This document shows positions 16,397 through 24,907 of a stretch of 64,000 nt of DNA, piece by piece (position 1 is the stretch's first letter; each line of letters begins with the position of its first letter). The notes under the pieces are model-generated. The model was not told where the DNA came from. It ran no database searches and was given only the letters and a program-made list of their open reading frames with translations. A program made the translations under genes and the position numbers. This DNA is from Paenibacillus lactis (lineage in GTDB: Bacteria; Bacillota; Bacilli; Paenibacillales; Paenibacillaceae): assembly GCF_017873605.1 (NCBI RefSeq), contig NZ_JAGGKI010000016.1:1-64000 (forward strand), read 5' to 3'.

Positions 16397-17434
16397 TTAT
16401 TGCGCCTGTTTAGGAAATCCGTTGAGGTATTGTCTTGGAATGGATGTATCCTTCTTGAGAACGGCTGCCGCTTCCAACGCCCAATACGGGTTGCGCAGCA
16501 TCCCTCTGCCAACGGCAACAAGATCCGCCTCTTCATTGCCGATGACTGCATTCGCCAGAGTCGGCTCATCCAGCCGGCCGACAGCAATCACCGGTACGCC
16601 CAGGGCTTCTTTGATTTGTCGAGCCAGCGGAACCTGGTATGCCGCATGGGTACCCGGTCTTCCCTCTGCAGCGATTGGGCCTTCGCCGCCAGCGCTGATA
16701 TGGAACATATCCACCCCTGCAGCATGATATGCCTTGGAGAACGCAATGCTTTCCTCGATACCGTAGCCGCCATCCACGTATTCCCTTGCAGAGATACGCA
16801 TGATCAGCGGCATATCGTCAGGCATTTCGCTCTTGGCCGCTTGAATCACCTCGACGCCGAATCTCGTTAAATCCTGGCCATATGCATCGGTTCTTGTATT
16901 CGTTAATGGTGAATGGAACTGGTGAATTAAGTATCCGTGAGCTCCATGCAGCTCGATGGCATCAAAGCCGGCTTGCACGGCACGGCGTACGGCCAACCGG
17001 AACTTCTCCACCATCTCTTGTACTTCTTCGGTCGTCAGGGCTCTCGGCGTTTTGGAATTATTGTCAAAAGGAATGGCCGACGGCGCGACAGGCGTCTGCG
17101 CGTCCTCCGCCTTCCGGCCGGCATGGGCAATTTGGATCGCAGCCTTCGCGCCATGCTGGTGGATTCCGTCAACGATGCGCGCAAGCGGCGCAATTTGTTC
17201 ATCGGACCATAAACCAAGGTCGTAGTCCGAGATTCGTCCGTCAGGCTCTACGTCCGTCATCTCAACAATGACGAGCCCGGTTCCGCCGACCGCGCGGCTC
17301 ACATAATGCAGATAATGCCAATCCGTTGCGATACCGTCCTTGTTCGTAACGGAATATTGACACATCGGCGGCATCACGATCCGGTTTTTCAGTTTCAAAG
17401 CTTTCAACGTAAAGGGGCTGAATAAATGTTCCAT
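16397..17434 (-). CDS. namA: NADPH dehydrogenase NamA (YqjM-type old yellow enzyme)
   Basis: This FMN-dependent ene-reductase reduces activated C=C bonds and works in xenobiotic and oxidative-stress response. The 345-residue TIM barrel has the thermophilic-type marks M-P-P-M-C-Q-Y-S (flavin-tuning Cys, active-site Tyr) and E-L-H-G-A-H-G-Y-L (substrate-binding His pair and proton-donor Tyr), the A-G-R block in HAGRKAED and G-R-G-M-L-R-N-P. ATG 17434 is preceded by a promoter overlapped by a long palindrome. A MarR gene lies directly upstream on the same strand, a classic repressor/reductase pair. Confidence 0.96.
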   Translation of the reverse strand: MEHLFSPFTLKALKLKNRIVMPPMCQYSVTNKDGIATDWHYLHYVSRAVGGTGLVIVEMTDVEPDGRISDYDLGLWSDEQIAPLARIVDGIHQHGAKAAIQIAHAGRKAEDAQTPVAPSAIPFDNNSKTPRALTTEEVQEMVEKFRLAVRRAVQAGFDAIELHGAHGYLIHQFHSPLTNTRTDAYGQDLTRFGVEVIQAAKSEMPDDMPLIMRISAREYVDGGYGIEESIAFSKAYHAAGVDMFHISAGGEGPIAAEGRPGTHAAYQVPLARQIKEALGVPVIAVGRLDEPTLANAVIGNEEADLVAVGRGMLRNPYWALEAAAVLKKDTSIPRQYLNGFPKQAQ

Positions 17435-17475
17435 ATGGTTTCCTTCACTCTCCTGATGTCATGTAATCCTCTAAA

Positions 17476-17526
17476 TTAAATGCATGCGCATGCATTTAAA
17501 ATAACAGACGAAGGAGCATTCGTCAA
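17476..17526 (-). promoter_or_regulatory. namA promoter with a 24-bp perfect palindrome
   Basis: TTGACG (17526-17521), a 17-base spacer and TATTTT (17503-17498) form the promoter. Overlapping the -10 box and start region, 17476-17499 is a perfect palindrome: TTAAATGCATGC and its exact reverse complement. This is the expected place and shape for a MarR operator. Confidence 0.8.
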
Positions 17527-17539
17527 TATTTCGATACAA

Positions 17540-17974
17540 TCAGGACTTCATAATCTCCATCATATTCTGGACGCCTTGGCGGAATTTCGGAGAAGAGAAT
17601 TGCTGCTCCAGCACATTCAGCACGGTAGCTCTTGCCCGTTGAAGTTTGTCTTCACCAATGGAGGTGAGCGACGTATATATCCCCCTGCGGTCATTCTCGC
17701 AGATCGCCCGCTGCATTGCACCGCAGCCCTTGGCTTCAAAGCGGCTGACCAGCCTCGAGATCGCGCTTTGACTGAGGCCGACCATCGCTTGCAATTGCTG
17801 CAGCCGCAGCTTTTTTTCAGGAGCCTCGAACAAAAATAACAGCACGTAAAACTCGTTCAGCGACAAGTCGTGCTGCTGCTGAAGCGTCTGTTCCAGTTCA
17901 TTTGTGATCATCGCCTGTGTTTGCGTCAAGGACAGCCAGCTTGTAATGAGATCTTGTTTGTGATTGGTTGACAT
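17540..17974 (-). CDS. MarR-family transcriptional regulator
   Basis: This 144-residue winged-helix dimer protein has the helix-turn-helix L-R-L-Q-Q-L-Q-A-M-V-G-L-S-Q-S-A-I-S-R-L-V and wing E-N-D-R-R-G-I-Y-T-S-L-T. I chose ATG 17974 (MSTNHKQDL) because AGGTGGG lies just upstream; a GTG/ATG extension to 18025 is less likely. It sits directly upstream of namA, with a strong palindrome in between, and probably represses namA until an electrophile or quinone is sensed. Confidence 0.93.
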   Translation of the reverse strand: MSTNHKQDLITSWLSLTQTQAMITNELEQTLQQQHDLSLNEFYVLLFLFEAPEKKLRLQQLQAMVGLSQSAISRLVSRFEAKGCGAMQRAICENDRRGIYTSLTSIGEDKLQRARATVLNVLEQQFSSPKFRQGVQNMMEIMKS

Positions 17975-18112
17975 CGTTCCCACCTGCTCTAGGTTAATGG
18001 CCCTCAGATGGCAGGTCTCTCCCACCCGAAAGGCAGCTGTTGTTAACTTATCATATCAAGCTCACATTTCAGCCGTCAAACGGCTTTTCCTGTTGCATCG
18101 CATGATATCTCG

Positions 18113-18152
18113 CAAAAAGGCCCGCTCCTTATCATTTAAGGAACGAGCCTTT
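18113..18152 (-). terminator. Intrinsic terminator after the HAD gene
   Basis: A 15-bp stem with two wobbles (18116-18130 with 18138-18152) reads into TTTTT on the minus strand. It is 125 bases behind the HAD hydrolase. Confidence 0.8.
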
Positions 18153-18276
18153 CGTGTGTTGATCGGAACGATAAGAAATGATGCGACGCCAAGCACCGTC
18201 TAAGCACGTCGTGCATGCAGCAGGCAATATCATACTGCGAGCCGGTCGGGAGAGGCACGCGCTTATAAAAGCTTGC

Positions 18277-19077
18277 TTATGCCATCACCTGCGGTTTTGG
18301 ATCCAGCAGGCCCAGCATTTGAAGCCCGTGCCGGATGCCGTCCTCGCCTACATCCTTGGTAACGTGTCGGGCTGCGCGCTTGACGACGTCGGGCGCGTTC
18401 CCCATGGCTACGCCATGGCCGACATACGACAGCATTTCCAGATCATTCAGATAATCGCCAAAGGCGATGGTATCGGCTACGTCCATGCCCAGCGCTTGGA
18501 TAAACTGCCGGATGCCTTCGGCTTTGGAACCGCCGACCGGAAGCACATCGGTGCCGTACGGACCCCAGCGGACCAGATCAAGCCTTCCTCCAAAGCTGGA
18601 CCGATATGCCTCCTCTTCCTCCTCGGTGCAAAACACAATGGCCTGGAAAATATCCCGTCCAAGATAGTACTCCGGATCATATTCCGGGATCGTCAGCTTC
18701 AGCTCGCCCCAGCTGGAATCGATGTGCTCGTGGTGAGTCACGTTCATTTTCATTGCATCGCTTCCTGCATAGATGATCGGATGGTCCATCCGCACCGCCA
18801 GCTCGGTCAGCTGCTGCAGCTGCTCGGGAGGCATCGGGTTCCCGTAGATCGGCTTGCCCTGGTGAACGACATATTGCCCGTTCAAGGACACATAGGAATC
18901 GATGCCGAGCTGCTCGCGGATTTCATCGAAATGATAGGGAGCGCGACCGGTCGCAATCGCGACTTCATGCCCGTTGTCTTTTAATTGTTCAATGGACTCC
19001 AGCGTCGACTCCGGGATCCGCTTGTCGTGATCGAGCAGCGTTCCGTCGATGTCAAAGAAAATTAATTTTTTATTCAA
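18277..19077 (-). CDS. Cof-type HAD-IIB phosphatase
   Basis: The N-terminal F-F-D-I-D-G-T-L-L carries the nucleophilic Asp and acid/base Asp of the haloacid-dehalogenase family. Motif II is I-A-T-G-R-A and motif IV is A-F-G-D-Y-L-N-D-L-E-M-L, with the conserved G-N-A-P-D-V-V-K following; the cap domain is of the C2 type. Such enzymes hydrolyse sugar phosphates or flavin/nucleotide phosphates; the substrate is not predictable here. TTG 19077 is the likely start. It stands alone with a terminator. Confidence 0.93.
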   Translation of the reverse strand: MNKKLIFFDIDGTLLDHDKRIPESTLESIEQLKDNGHEVAIATGRAPYHFDEIREQLGIDSYVSLNGQYVVHQGKPIYGNPMPPEQLQQLTELAVRMDHPIIYAGSDAMKMNVTHHEHIDSSWGELKLTIPEYDPEYYLGRDIFQAIVFCTEEEEEAYRSSFGGRLDLVRWGPYGTDVLPVGGSKAEGIRQFIQALGMDVADTIAFGDYLNDLEMLSYVGHGVAMGNAPDVVKRAARHVTKDVGEDGIRHGLQMLGLLDPKPQVMA

Positions 19078-19292
19078 TAGCCCTCGCCCCTCTTTTCATA
19101 GCTGATGGGTGTATTGTAAATGATGAAAAGCATTTCAGAGCAAGCAACAATTTATACCTCATGATCTTCCAACAACACGAATCCATCATGCTTTTTAACT
19201 TATCCTAGGTGACCCAACCTTGGTGAAAGACAATCCGCACAAGGGCTCTCCGCATATAGCCGGAACGGGAAGTCTTCTCTCGGCATCCTATT

Positions 19293-19325
19293 CAAAAGAA
19301 AACCGAGCCTTCAAAAGGACCCGGT
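19293..19325 (-). terminator. Intrinsic terminator after folD
   Basis: On the minus strand AACCGGGTCCTT pairs with AAGGCTCGGTT around a short loop and runs into TTCTTTTG. Confidence 0.8.
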
Positions 19326-19349
19326 TCATTTGCATTGCATTATCCACGA

Positions 19350-20198
19350 TTAGGACTTCAGTGTTCTTTCGGCCGCCTCAACCGTATGCTTCAGCAGCGT
19401 GGCAATCGTTACCGGCCCGACGCCTGCCGGAACCGGCGTGATGGCCGACGCGCGCTCCGCACACGCCTCATAATCGACATCTCCGACATTGCCTTTGTTG
19501 TAGCCGGCGTCAAGCACTACCGCCCCCGGCTTGATCCACTCGCCTTGAATGAACTTTGGCTTGCCGACCGCAGCAACGACAATATCCCCTTGCGCGACGA
19601 TGTCGCCTAGATTGTTCGTTTTGGAGTGGCAGATCGTCACCGTAGCGTTGCGGTTTAGCAGCATCATCGAGACCGGCTTGCCGAGAATCGGGCTGCGGCC
19701 GATAACCACGGCATGCTTGCCTTCGATCGGAAGCTTGTAATAATCCATGATCGCGATAATCGCTGCCGGGGTGCAGGACGGATAGTCCGCGAAACCGAAC
19801 GCATTTTGCGAGAAGCCGAGCGTGGTCACGCCGTCCACATCCTTTTCGATCGCGATCGCATCGAATGCCGCTCTTTCATCAATATGATGCGGAACCGGAT
19901 GCTGGAGCAGAATGCCATGCACTGCCGAGTCCTCATTCAGCTGCCGAATGGCCGCGATGAGCTCCTCGGTGGTCGTCGACGCCTTCAGCTCGATTTTCCG
20001 GGATTCGATCCCCAGGCGCTGGCATGCATTCCCCTTCATTCGCACATAGGTTGCCGAAGCCGGATCATCCCCGACGAGGATCGTAGCCAAGCAAGGAGTG
20101 ACTCCCTTGGCTTTAAGCTGCTCGACCTTGACGGCCAACTTAACCTTTAGATCATCCGATACCGCTTTCCCATCCAAAATCAACGTTTCTGTACTCAT
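19350..20198 (-). CDS. folD: Methylene-THF dehydrogenase / methenyl-THF cyclohydrolase
   Basis: FolD interconverts 5,10-methylene-, methenyl- and 10-formyl-tetrahydrofolate and supplies one-carbon units for purines. Signature blocks are D-D-P-A-S-A-T-Y-V-R-M-K with the catalytic Lys, G-I-L-L-Q-H-P-V-P, K-D-V-D-G, P-C/S-T-P-A in SCTPAAI, V-I-G-R-S-P-I-L-G-K-P-V and P-V-P-A-G-V-G-P-V-T. ATG 20198 has GAAGGAG ten bases upstream. Expression is most likely set by the ZTP riboswitch in its leader. Confidence 0.97.
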   Translation of the reverse strand: MSTETLILDGKAVSDDLKVKLAVKVEQLKAKGVTPCLATILVGDDPASATYVRMKGNACQRLGIESRKIELKASTTTEELIAAIRQLNEDSAVHGILLQHPVPHHIDERAAFDAIAIEKDVDGVTTLGFSQNAFGFADYPSCTPAAIIAIMDYYKLPIEGKHAVVIGRSPILGKPVSMMLLNRNATVTICHSKTNNLGDIVAQGDIVVAAVGKPKFIQGEWIKPGAVVLDAGYNKGNVGDVDYEACAERASAITPVPAGVGPVTIATLLKHTVEAAERTLKS

Positions 20199-20231
20199 GT
20201 TCAACCCGCTCCTTCGCCATTGTTAGTCAAT

Positions 20232-20276
20232 AAAAACATAAAGAGGCAAGGCGACATGATCGTCTCCTTACCTCTT
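20232..20276 (-). terminator. Terminator of the folD riboswitch (expression platform)
   Basis: AAGAGGTAAGG and CCTTGCCTCTT pair around a small inner CGA/TCG hairpin, then TATGTTTTTATTG. The 5' arm begins directly at the last aptamer bases (GGGCA/AGAGG), so ligand-bound P3/pseudoknot structure would compete with it. Confidence 0.85.
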
Positions 20277-20346
20277 GCCCAGGCGTACGGCATATGAAAC
20301 TATGCGCTCCCTCTTGGTACCCCAAGCTACGCCAGTAACGCATAGT
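20276..20346 (-). ncRNA. ZTP (pfl) riboswitch upstream of folD
   Basis: On the minus strand P1 is ACTATGCG (20346-20339) with CGCATAGT (20306-20299). The conserved ACTGGCG (20336-20330) follows, then the P2 hairpin CTTGG-GGTA-CCAAG (20326-20313), GGGAGC (20311-20306), and finally CCG and CGCCTGGGCA (20285-20276). This order and these bases match the pfl/ZTP aptamer consensus. The riboswitch senses ZTP/ZMP, the alarmone of 10-formyl-THF shortage, which explains folD downstream. The terminator at 20232-20276 serves as a transcriptional ON-type platform. Confidence 0.93.
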
Positions 20347-20410
20347 CTACGTACTACTACTATACCATGAGCTTGCGGGAATACGCCATAGCTTCGGTGG
20401 AAAGAGTTAT

Positions 20411-20425
20411 TCGTAATTCTTTTGA
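20411..20425. promoter_or_regulatory. Degenerate Zur-box-like site before the ycgR-type operon
   Basis: TCGTAATTCTTTTGA keeps the left half TCGTAAT of the Bacillus Zur box (TCGTAATnATTACGA), but the right half matches at only four of seven positions. Its place 75 bases before the ycgR-like gene fits zinc control, as known for B. subtilis ycgR, ycgQ and yciC. The site itself is weak. Confidence 0.35.
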
Positions 20426-20498
20426 TTAAATTGGAAAGTTGTCTTTCGTCCAAGCATAGAATGTCCTCGTAGATGATTTTTTTCGTCAGGAGGCCTTC

Positions 20499-21509
20499 AT
20501 GAAAATTCCGGCTTTTTTCAAATGGCTGCCGTTCTTCCTGCCGCTGCTCTTTCTGTTCCCGGCTCTCATGACGATGCCCCGGAGCGGGCTCGCCCTGCTT
20601 GGCAGCACCGAAGTGCAGCAGCTTAAAACTGTATTCATCGGCATTTTCCTTGAGGCCCTGCCGTTCGTGCTGCTCGGGGTGCTGATTTCTTCGCTGCTGC
20701 AAATCTTTGTCAAGGAAGAATGGGTTCGCCGCCTAACGCCGAAGCATCCAGTTCCCGGCGTCCTGTTCGCATCCCTGCTCGGGATGATCCTTCCCGTCTG
20801 CGAGTGCGGCATGATCCCTGTTGTGCGCCGGCTCATGTTAAAAGGCATGCCGGCTTATGTCGGGATCACCTTTCTTCTCAGCGGCCCGATTCTGAATCCG
20901 GTGGTGCTTGCCGCAACGATGATGGCATTCCGTTCGCATCCCGAGATCACGATCGGACGAATGGGACTGGCCTTCATGATTGCCGTTACGATCGGCTTGC
21001 TCGTATTTGCTTTCGTGAAGAATAACCCGCTAAAGCGCTCCTTCCATGATTTCACCGCCGAGGTCGAAGCCGCCGGAAGCCGGCCATCCCACGCACACAG
21101 CAAAACTTGGCGCAGCCTTTTTGTTCATGCTGGTGACGAAATGGTGGATATGGGCAAATATTTAGTGCTCGGTGCGTTTGTCACGGCCTGCATTCAAGCA
21201 TTTATTCCGCGGGAGGAGCTGCTCTCTCTTGCGAGCGGTCCGATGTCCTCCTATCTGTTCATGATGGGTCTGGCGTTTGTCCTTTCGCTCTGCTCAACGT
21301 CGGATGCATTCGTCGCTTCGGCTTTTACGCATACCTTTACCGTGGGCCCTCTCGTGTCCTTTCTCGTGCTTGGCCCGATGCTCGATTTCAAAACGCTGCT
21401 CATGCTATCCGCCGCATTTAAGACGAGATTCGTCATTGCGCTAAGTGTCGTCATCGTCACGCTCGTGTTTGTCGGTTCCCTGATCGCGAACATACTGCTT
21501 GGCGGATAA
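20499..21509 (+). CDS. ycgR: Permease of the UPF0718 / YcgR family
   Basis: This 336-residue, eight-helix protein has the family motifs P-V-C-E-C-G-M-I-P-V-V (a membrane Cys pair), S-G-P-I-L-N-P-V-V-L and L-C-S-T-S-D-A-F-V-A in the second half. YcgR-type proteins are related to the ArsP/DUF318 permeases and are zinc-regulated with YcgQ in B. subtilis. A large loop between the halves contains a short His pair (S-H-A-H-S). ATG 20499 follows AGGAGG. It is first of a three-gene set with the TIGR03943 protein and a CobW GTPase. Confidence 0.88.
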   Translation: MKIPAFFKWLPFFLPLLFLFPALMTMPRSGLALLGSTEVQQLKTVFIGIFLEALPFVLLGVLISSLLQIFVKEEWVRRLTPKHPVPGVLFASLLGMILPVCECGMIPVVRRLMLKGMPAYVGITFLLSGPILNPVVLAATMMAFRSHPEITIGRMGLAFMIAVTIGLLVFAFVKNNPLKRSFHDFTAEVEAAGSRPSHAHSKTWRSLFVHAGDEMVDMGKYLVLGAFVTACIQAFIPREELLSLASGPMSSYLFMMGLAFVLSLCSTSDAFVASAFTHTFTVGPLVSFLVLGPMLDFKTLLMLSAAFKTRFVIALSVVIVTLVFVGSLIANILLGG

Positions 21510-21540
21510 TCCGTGAACAAGAAGGAGGTGAGCTCTTTCC

Positions 21541-22491
21541 ATGAACCATTCATCGGCAGGTGCGCGGTTTCATTATGTTGTTCGTGCGCTGCTGCTGGCT
21601 GCTCTTGCTATTTATGTCATGCACTTAAATGAATCGAATCTCCTTGAATACTACCTGGCTCCGCAGATGCAGACGCTTCTGCTGCTCTGTCCGGTACCGC
21701 TTTTGTTCATTGCCTTCGGCATGGTATATCATGCCGTAATGGGCGACGCCGGCGACGTATGCGATTGCGAGCACCCTCATCCCCGAGGCGTTGTCCGAAA
21801 TTTAACGGTCTACGGATTGTTCGCCTTACCCCTGCTCTTCGGATTGCTGGTGCCCGATCAGCCTCTCGCGAGCAGCATGGCAGCCAAGAAGGGCATGGTG
21901 TACACCTATCCGAATCCGGATGTGCGGACCGGTTCTGAGAATGTACCCGGAGATTCCGATGCCGCTGGCAGCGCCCGCGCACCGAACCCAACCGGAAATG
22001 AAAGCAGCCCGGTCGATCCGTTCGCACCGAGGGATAAGTATAGCGTGGAGTTTGCGGAGCTGGCCAAGCGGCTGTACGCCATGCCCTCCGTCACGGTAAG
22101 GCCCGAAATATTTTCCGAGACCGTCGGCGCGATCGAGATGTATAAGCCTGTCTTTGCCGGCAAGCCCATCTCGGTCCAAGGCTTTGTGTTCAGGGATGAC
22201 AGCATGGATAAGAACATGTTTGCCGTCAGCCGGTTCTTGCTGATGTGCTGCACGGCCGATGCCGTTCCGTTCGGCATTCTCGTGAGCGGAGAGCAAGCAT
22301 CCCGTTTCGAGAATGATACCTGGGTATCGATTGAAGGCACGGTCCAGACCGTGAAAATCGAAGGCGAGGAGCGCCTGCTGATTCAAGCCGAATCGATCGA
22401 GGCGATTGAAGAGCCGGCTTCGCCGTATATTTTTACCAATCCTGACTCTGTAGCTGCGTTTGATGAGCTGTATCCGGCAGCTCAACCCTAA
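21541..22491 (+). CDS. ycgQ: TIGR03943-family protein (YcgQ-like)
   Basis: The 316-residue product has an N-terminal membrane part of four helices with C-D-C-E-H-P-H-P, a possible metal site, in a loop. A long linker leads to a C-terminal beta-rich domain with F-L-L-M-C-C-T-A-D-A-V-P, a double Cys typical for the family. It always pairs with the YcgR permease. The SD GGAGGTGA precedes ATG 21541, and the gap to the permease is 31 bases. Together they are thought to form a zinc-linked membrane complex. Confidence 0.88.
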   Translation: MNHSSAGARFHYVVRALLLAALAIYVMHLNESNLLEYYLAPQMQTLLLLCPVPLLFIAFGMVYHAVMGDAGDVCDCEHPHPRGVVRNLTVYGLFALPLLFGLLVPDQPLASSMAAKKGMVYTYPNPDVRTGSENVPGDSDAAGSARAPNPTGNESSPVDPFAPRDKYSVEFAELAKRLYAMPSVTVRPEIFSETVGAIEMYKPVFAGKPISVQGFVFRDDSMDKNMFAVSRFLLMCCTADAVPFGILVSGEQASRFENDTWVSIEGTVQTVKIEGEERLLIQAESIEAIEEPASPYIFTNPDSVAAFDELYPAAQP

Positions 22492-22506
22492 CCGGAGGTG
22501 AAGAAG

Positions 22507-23700
22507 ATGAACAAGACACCTGTCATCATCATCAGCGGCTTTCTTGGCAGCGGCAAAACAACCCTGCTCCTCAGACTGCTCGCCTACGCAAAGACTCAGC
22601 GGTGGAACACGGCCGTTATCATGAATGAAATGGGCGAAATGGACGTAGACGGAGCGGTTATTTCCGGTGACATGCCCGACGTTCCGGTGGAGAAGCTGCT
22701 CGATGGCTGCATCTGCTGCACGAAGCGCGGCGAGCTCGAACTGGCGATGGATGTGCAGCTCAAGCGGCGTCCCGATCTCATCCTGATCGAAACAACCGGC
22801 GTAGCGAACCCGCAGCTAATTCTTGAAGATTTGGCCGAACCATCATTGGCTGAACGCATATCTATAGCGCGCAAGGTGGCCGTCGTCGATGCCGGCAAAA
22901 TGCTCGAATACAACAGCTTCTTCGCGTCGGATCGCAGTCTGGTGCGTACGCTCCGGGGGCAGATCGCTTTCGCCGATACCATTCTGCTGAACAAGGCAGG
23001 CGATTGCGATGCCAAGATGCTGAGAAAAGTGACGGCGGCGGTTCGGAACATCAACGGCACCGCCAAGCTACGTCTGACAGACTATGCCCACATTAACGAA
23101 GCCGAAGTTTTCGGAGTCATCTCGCTCCCCCCTCGAAACCAAGGCGGGATGGCGTCCGGCAGCGCCGCCGGAACAAGCTTCTCCCCTGTCCATATGGAAA
23201 CCGCTGAGCCTGGAACTACTGCGGCTCCAAACAGTACGCATGCAGTTCCGCCCGGCTTGGCGGAAAATGCGGCTGGATTAGCGCCGGAGCCATCGGCTCC
23301 ACAGGATCGGCTCCAAGGAAGACACTGGCATCAACATGAAGACGGCAGCATCAGACACCCTATCCATACTCATCGGGATCCCAACGAGCCGACCTCGTAC
23401 GCCGGCCTGGATTCGTTAACCTTGTCCTTTCCGGACTCGTTTTTGTCGCCGGACTCGTTAACCGCCGGAAAACAGGAGCTAGAGGCCTTCTTCCAGGGCG
23501 TAACGGGTCTCCTTCGGGCCAAAGGCTATGTCCGCCTGGATTCAGGCTCTATGCTGGTGCAGTGGGCGGCGGGCAGGCTGGAGCACAAATCCAGCTCCCT
23601 GCCGCTGCAGCGGGGGTATCTCACGCTAATCGGAAGCGGGCTCGACAAGTCCCGCATCATCGAGGAATGGGACAGAAGGATGCGGAGCATCACCCGGTAA
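22507..23700 (+). CDS. CobW/COG0523 GTPase (zinc metallochaperone-like)
   Basis: This G3E-type P-loop GTPase has Walker A G-F-L-G-S-G-K-T-T, the metal-binding motif G-C-I-C-C (CxCC) at about residue 71, E-T-T-G-V-A-N-P for Walker B, and N-K-A-G-D for guanine recognition. A His-rich stretch (RHWHQHEDGSIRHPIHTH) precedes the C-terminal CobW_C domain. Gene order with ycgR/ycgQ suggests a YciC-like zinc metallochaperone. I chose ATG 22507 because GGAGGTG lies eight bases upstream; GTG 22498 is within that site. Confidence 0.92.
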   Translation: MNKTPVIIISGFLGSGKTTLLLRLLAYAKTQRWNTAVIMNEMGEMDVDGAVISGDMPDVPVEKLLDGCICCTKRGELELAMDVQLKRRPDLILIETTGVANPQLILEDLAEPSLAERISIARKVAVVDAGKMLEYNSFFASDRSLVRTLRGQIAFADTILLNKAGDCDAKMLRKVTAAVRNINGTAKLRLTDYAHINEAEVFGVISLPPRNQGGMASGSAAGTSFSPVHMETAEPGTTAAPNSTHAVPPGLAENAAGLAPEPSAPQDRLQGRHWHQHEDGSIRHPIHTHRDPNEPTSYAGLDSLTLSFPDSFLSPDSLTAGKQELEAFFQGVTGLLRAKGYVRLDSGSMLVQWAAGRLEHKSSSLPLQRGYLTLIGSGLDKSRIIEEWDRRMRSITR

Positions 23701-23725
23701 AGCATGCTCTAGAGTCACTTGAACA

Positions 23726-23764
23726 AAACACGGGTACTGGGTGATTCCCCCAGTACCCGTGTTT
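23726..23764. terminator. Strong terminator after the CobW gene
   Basis: A perfect 16-bp stem (23726-23741 with 23749-23764) has a seven-base loop. T-runs are short on both strands, but the stem is very stable. From here to 24098 I see no gene; a partial palindrome TCGTAATAACGA at 23849 is the only notable base pattern. Confidence 0.8.
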
Positions 23765-24098
23765 AATATGCAGTTATGCCGGAACATGAAACGCCATATA
23801 CCCTGCTTCACAATCTCAATCCATATTCATATTTCAAGCACTTGTTTATCGTAATAACGACTAGTTTAGTTGTGAAGATTTAGCTCCCTTTTATCTATTA
23901 ATAATCGTCGGTAAAAAATGTTTTGAACGATGCTCTCCCCTCCTCCGATGCGGTTTCTATGCTATCGTTGAAGACAGAAATGCATCAAGTCGACACGCGA
24001 GGGCACAAACAACCTTTTCTTTGGCGGACCAAAATGACCAAAAATTAGAATTGATTTATCGAATGCGAATCCAATGCATCAATAAGGAGGTTTTACGA

Positions 24099-24650
24099 AT
24101 GTCTGATATACAAAATCCTGGCGTCATCATAGTGACAGGGGCCATGGCTTCCGGCAAATCCACCATCGCCCAGCTATTGGCGGAAAAATTTGATCGTGCC
24201 GTTCATTTACGGGGAGATACCTTTCGAAGGATGATTGTCAAAGGAAGGGAAGAACTGCTACCTGTCGCCTCAGAGGAAGCGTTAGCCCAGCTTGAGCTGC
24301 GGTATCGTCTTTCCGCTTCCGCCGCGGCCGCCTATGTCGCTGCCGGGTTCCAGGTCGTGCTTCAGGATATCATCATCGGGGCTCACTTGCAGACTATGGG
24401 CAACCACTTAAAGGGCGTCCCGGTATATATCGTCGTTTTGACGCCTAACCCCGAAGTCCTCCTTCAGAGGGAAGCGCAGCGGAATAAGAAAGGATACGGC
24501 ATTTGGGAAGCCGAAGAGCTGGACCGGCGGCTGCGTGAGGAAACGCCAAAAATCGGTTTATGGCTCGATACGTCGGATTTGACCATTGAACAGACGGTAG
24601 ATGCCATCTGGGAGCGGGTTTGGAGCGAGGGAAAGCTTGAACGGCTATAA
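24099..24650 (+). CDS. P-loop phosphotransferase / kinase-like protein
   Basis: The N-terminal G-A-M-A-S-G-K-S-T-I-A is a Walker A loop, followed by L-R-G-D-T-F-R-R-M as in chloramphenicol-phosphotransferase-like and small-molecule kinases. F-Q-V-V-L-Q-D-I-I-I-G supplies a Walker B-like Asp. The R-E-A-Q-R-N-K-K-G-Y lid region is typical. ATG 24099 is chosen because AAGGAGG lies eight bases upstream; the 26 extra in-frame codons have no ribosome site. The substrate is unknown, and resistance is only one possibility. Confidence 0.85.
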   Translation: MSDIQNPGVIIVTGAMASGKSTIAQLLAEKFDRAVHLRGDTFRRMIVKGREELLPVASEEALAQLELRYRLSASAAAAYVAAGFQVVLQDIIIGAHLQTMGNHLKGVPVYIVVLTPNPEVLLQREAQRNKKGYGIWEAEELDRRLREETPKIGLWLDTSDLTIEQTVDAIWERVWSEGKLERL

Positions 24651-24907
24651 GCTGTATGCGCGTGTGAAACTCCGAGCGAATCGCGTTGAATCAGTTCCTC
24701 GGCAGTTCTTCGTCCCAACGAATATGACGCATTCCATTGATCTATCATCCTTTGGTATATACGTATTGGTTGATGTACGCTCGATTCTGGCTAAAGACCG
24801 GGAAAGAATGGACAAGCGGTACTCACTTTACTTTTATTTCCTACTAACCGTTAACCATTTATGGTACTTTACTCATAGACCATAATGACTATAATCTTGG
24901 AGGCCGT

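Noticed and set aside
18178-18984. 268-codon plus-strand ORF over the HAD gene
   Set aside because: It is antisense to a well-supported Cof-type phosphatase and has no ribosome site or recognisable domain.
23849-23860. TCGTAATAACGA as a Zur box
   Set aside because: Only the outer TCGT/ACGA pair; spacing is three bases shorter than the Zur box and no zinc gene follows.
24880-24902. TTTACT-N16-TATAAT as promoter of the secreted-protein gene
   Set aside because: The -10 box would put the start of transcription inside the ribosome site, so it is probably not the main promoter.
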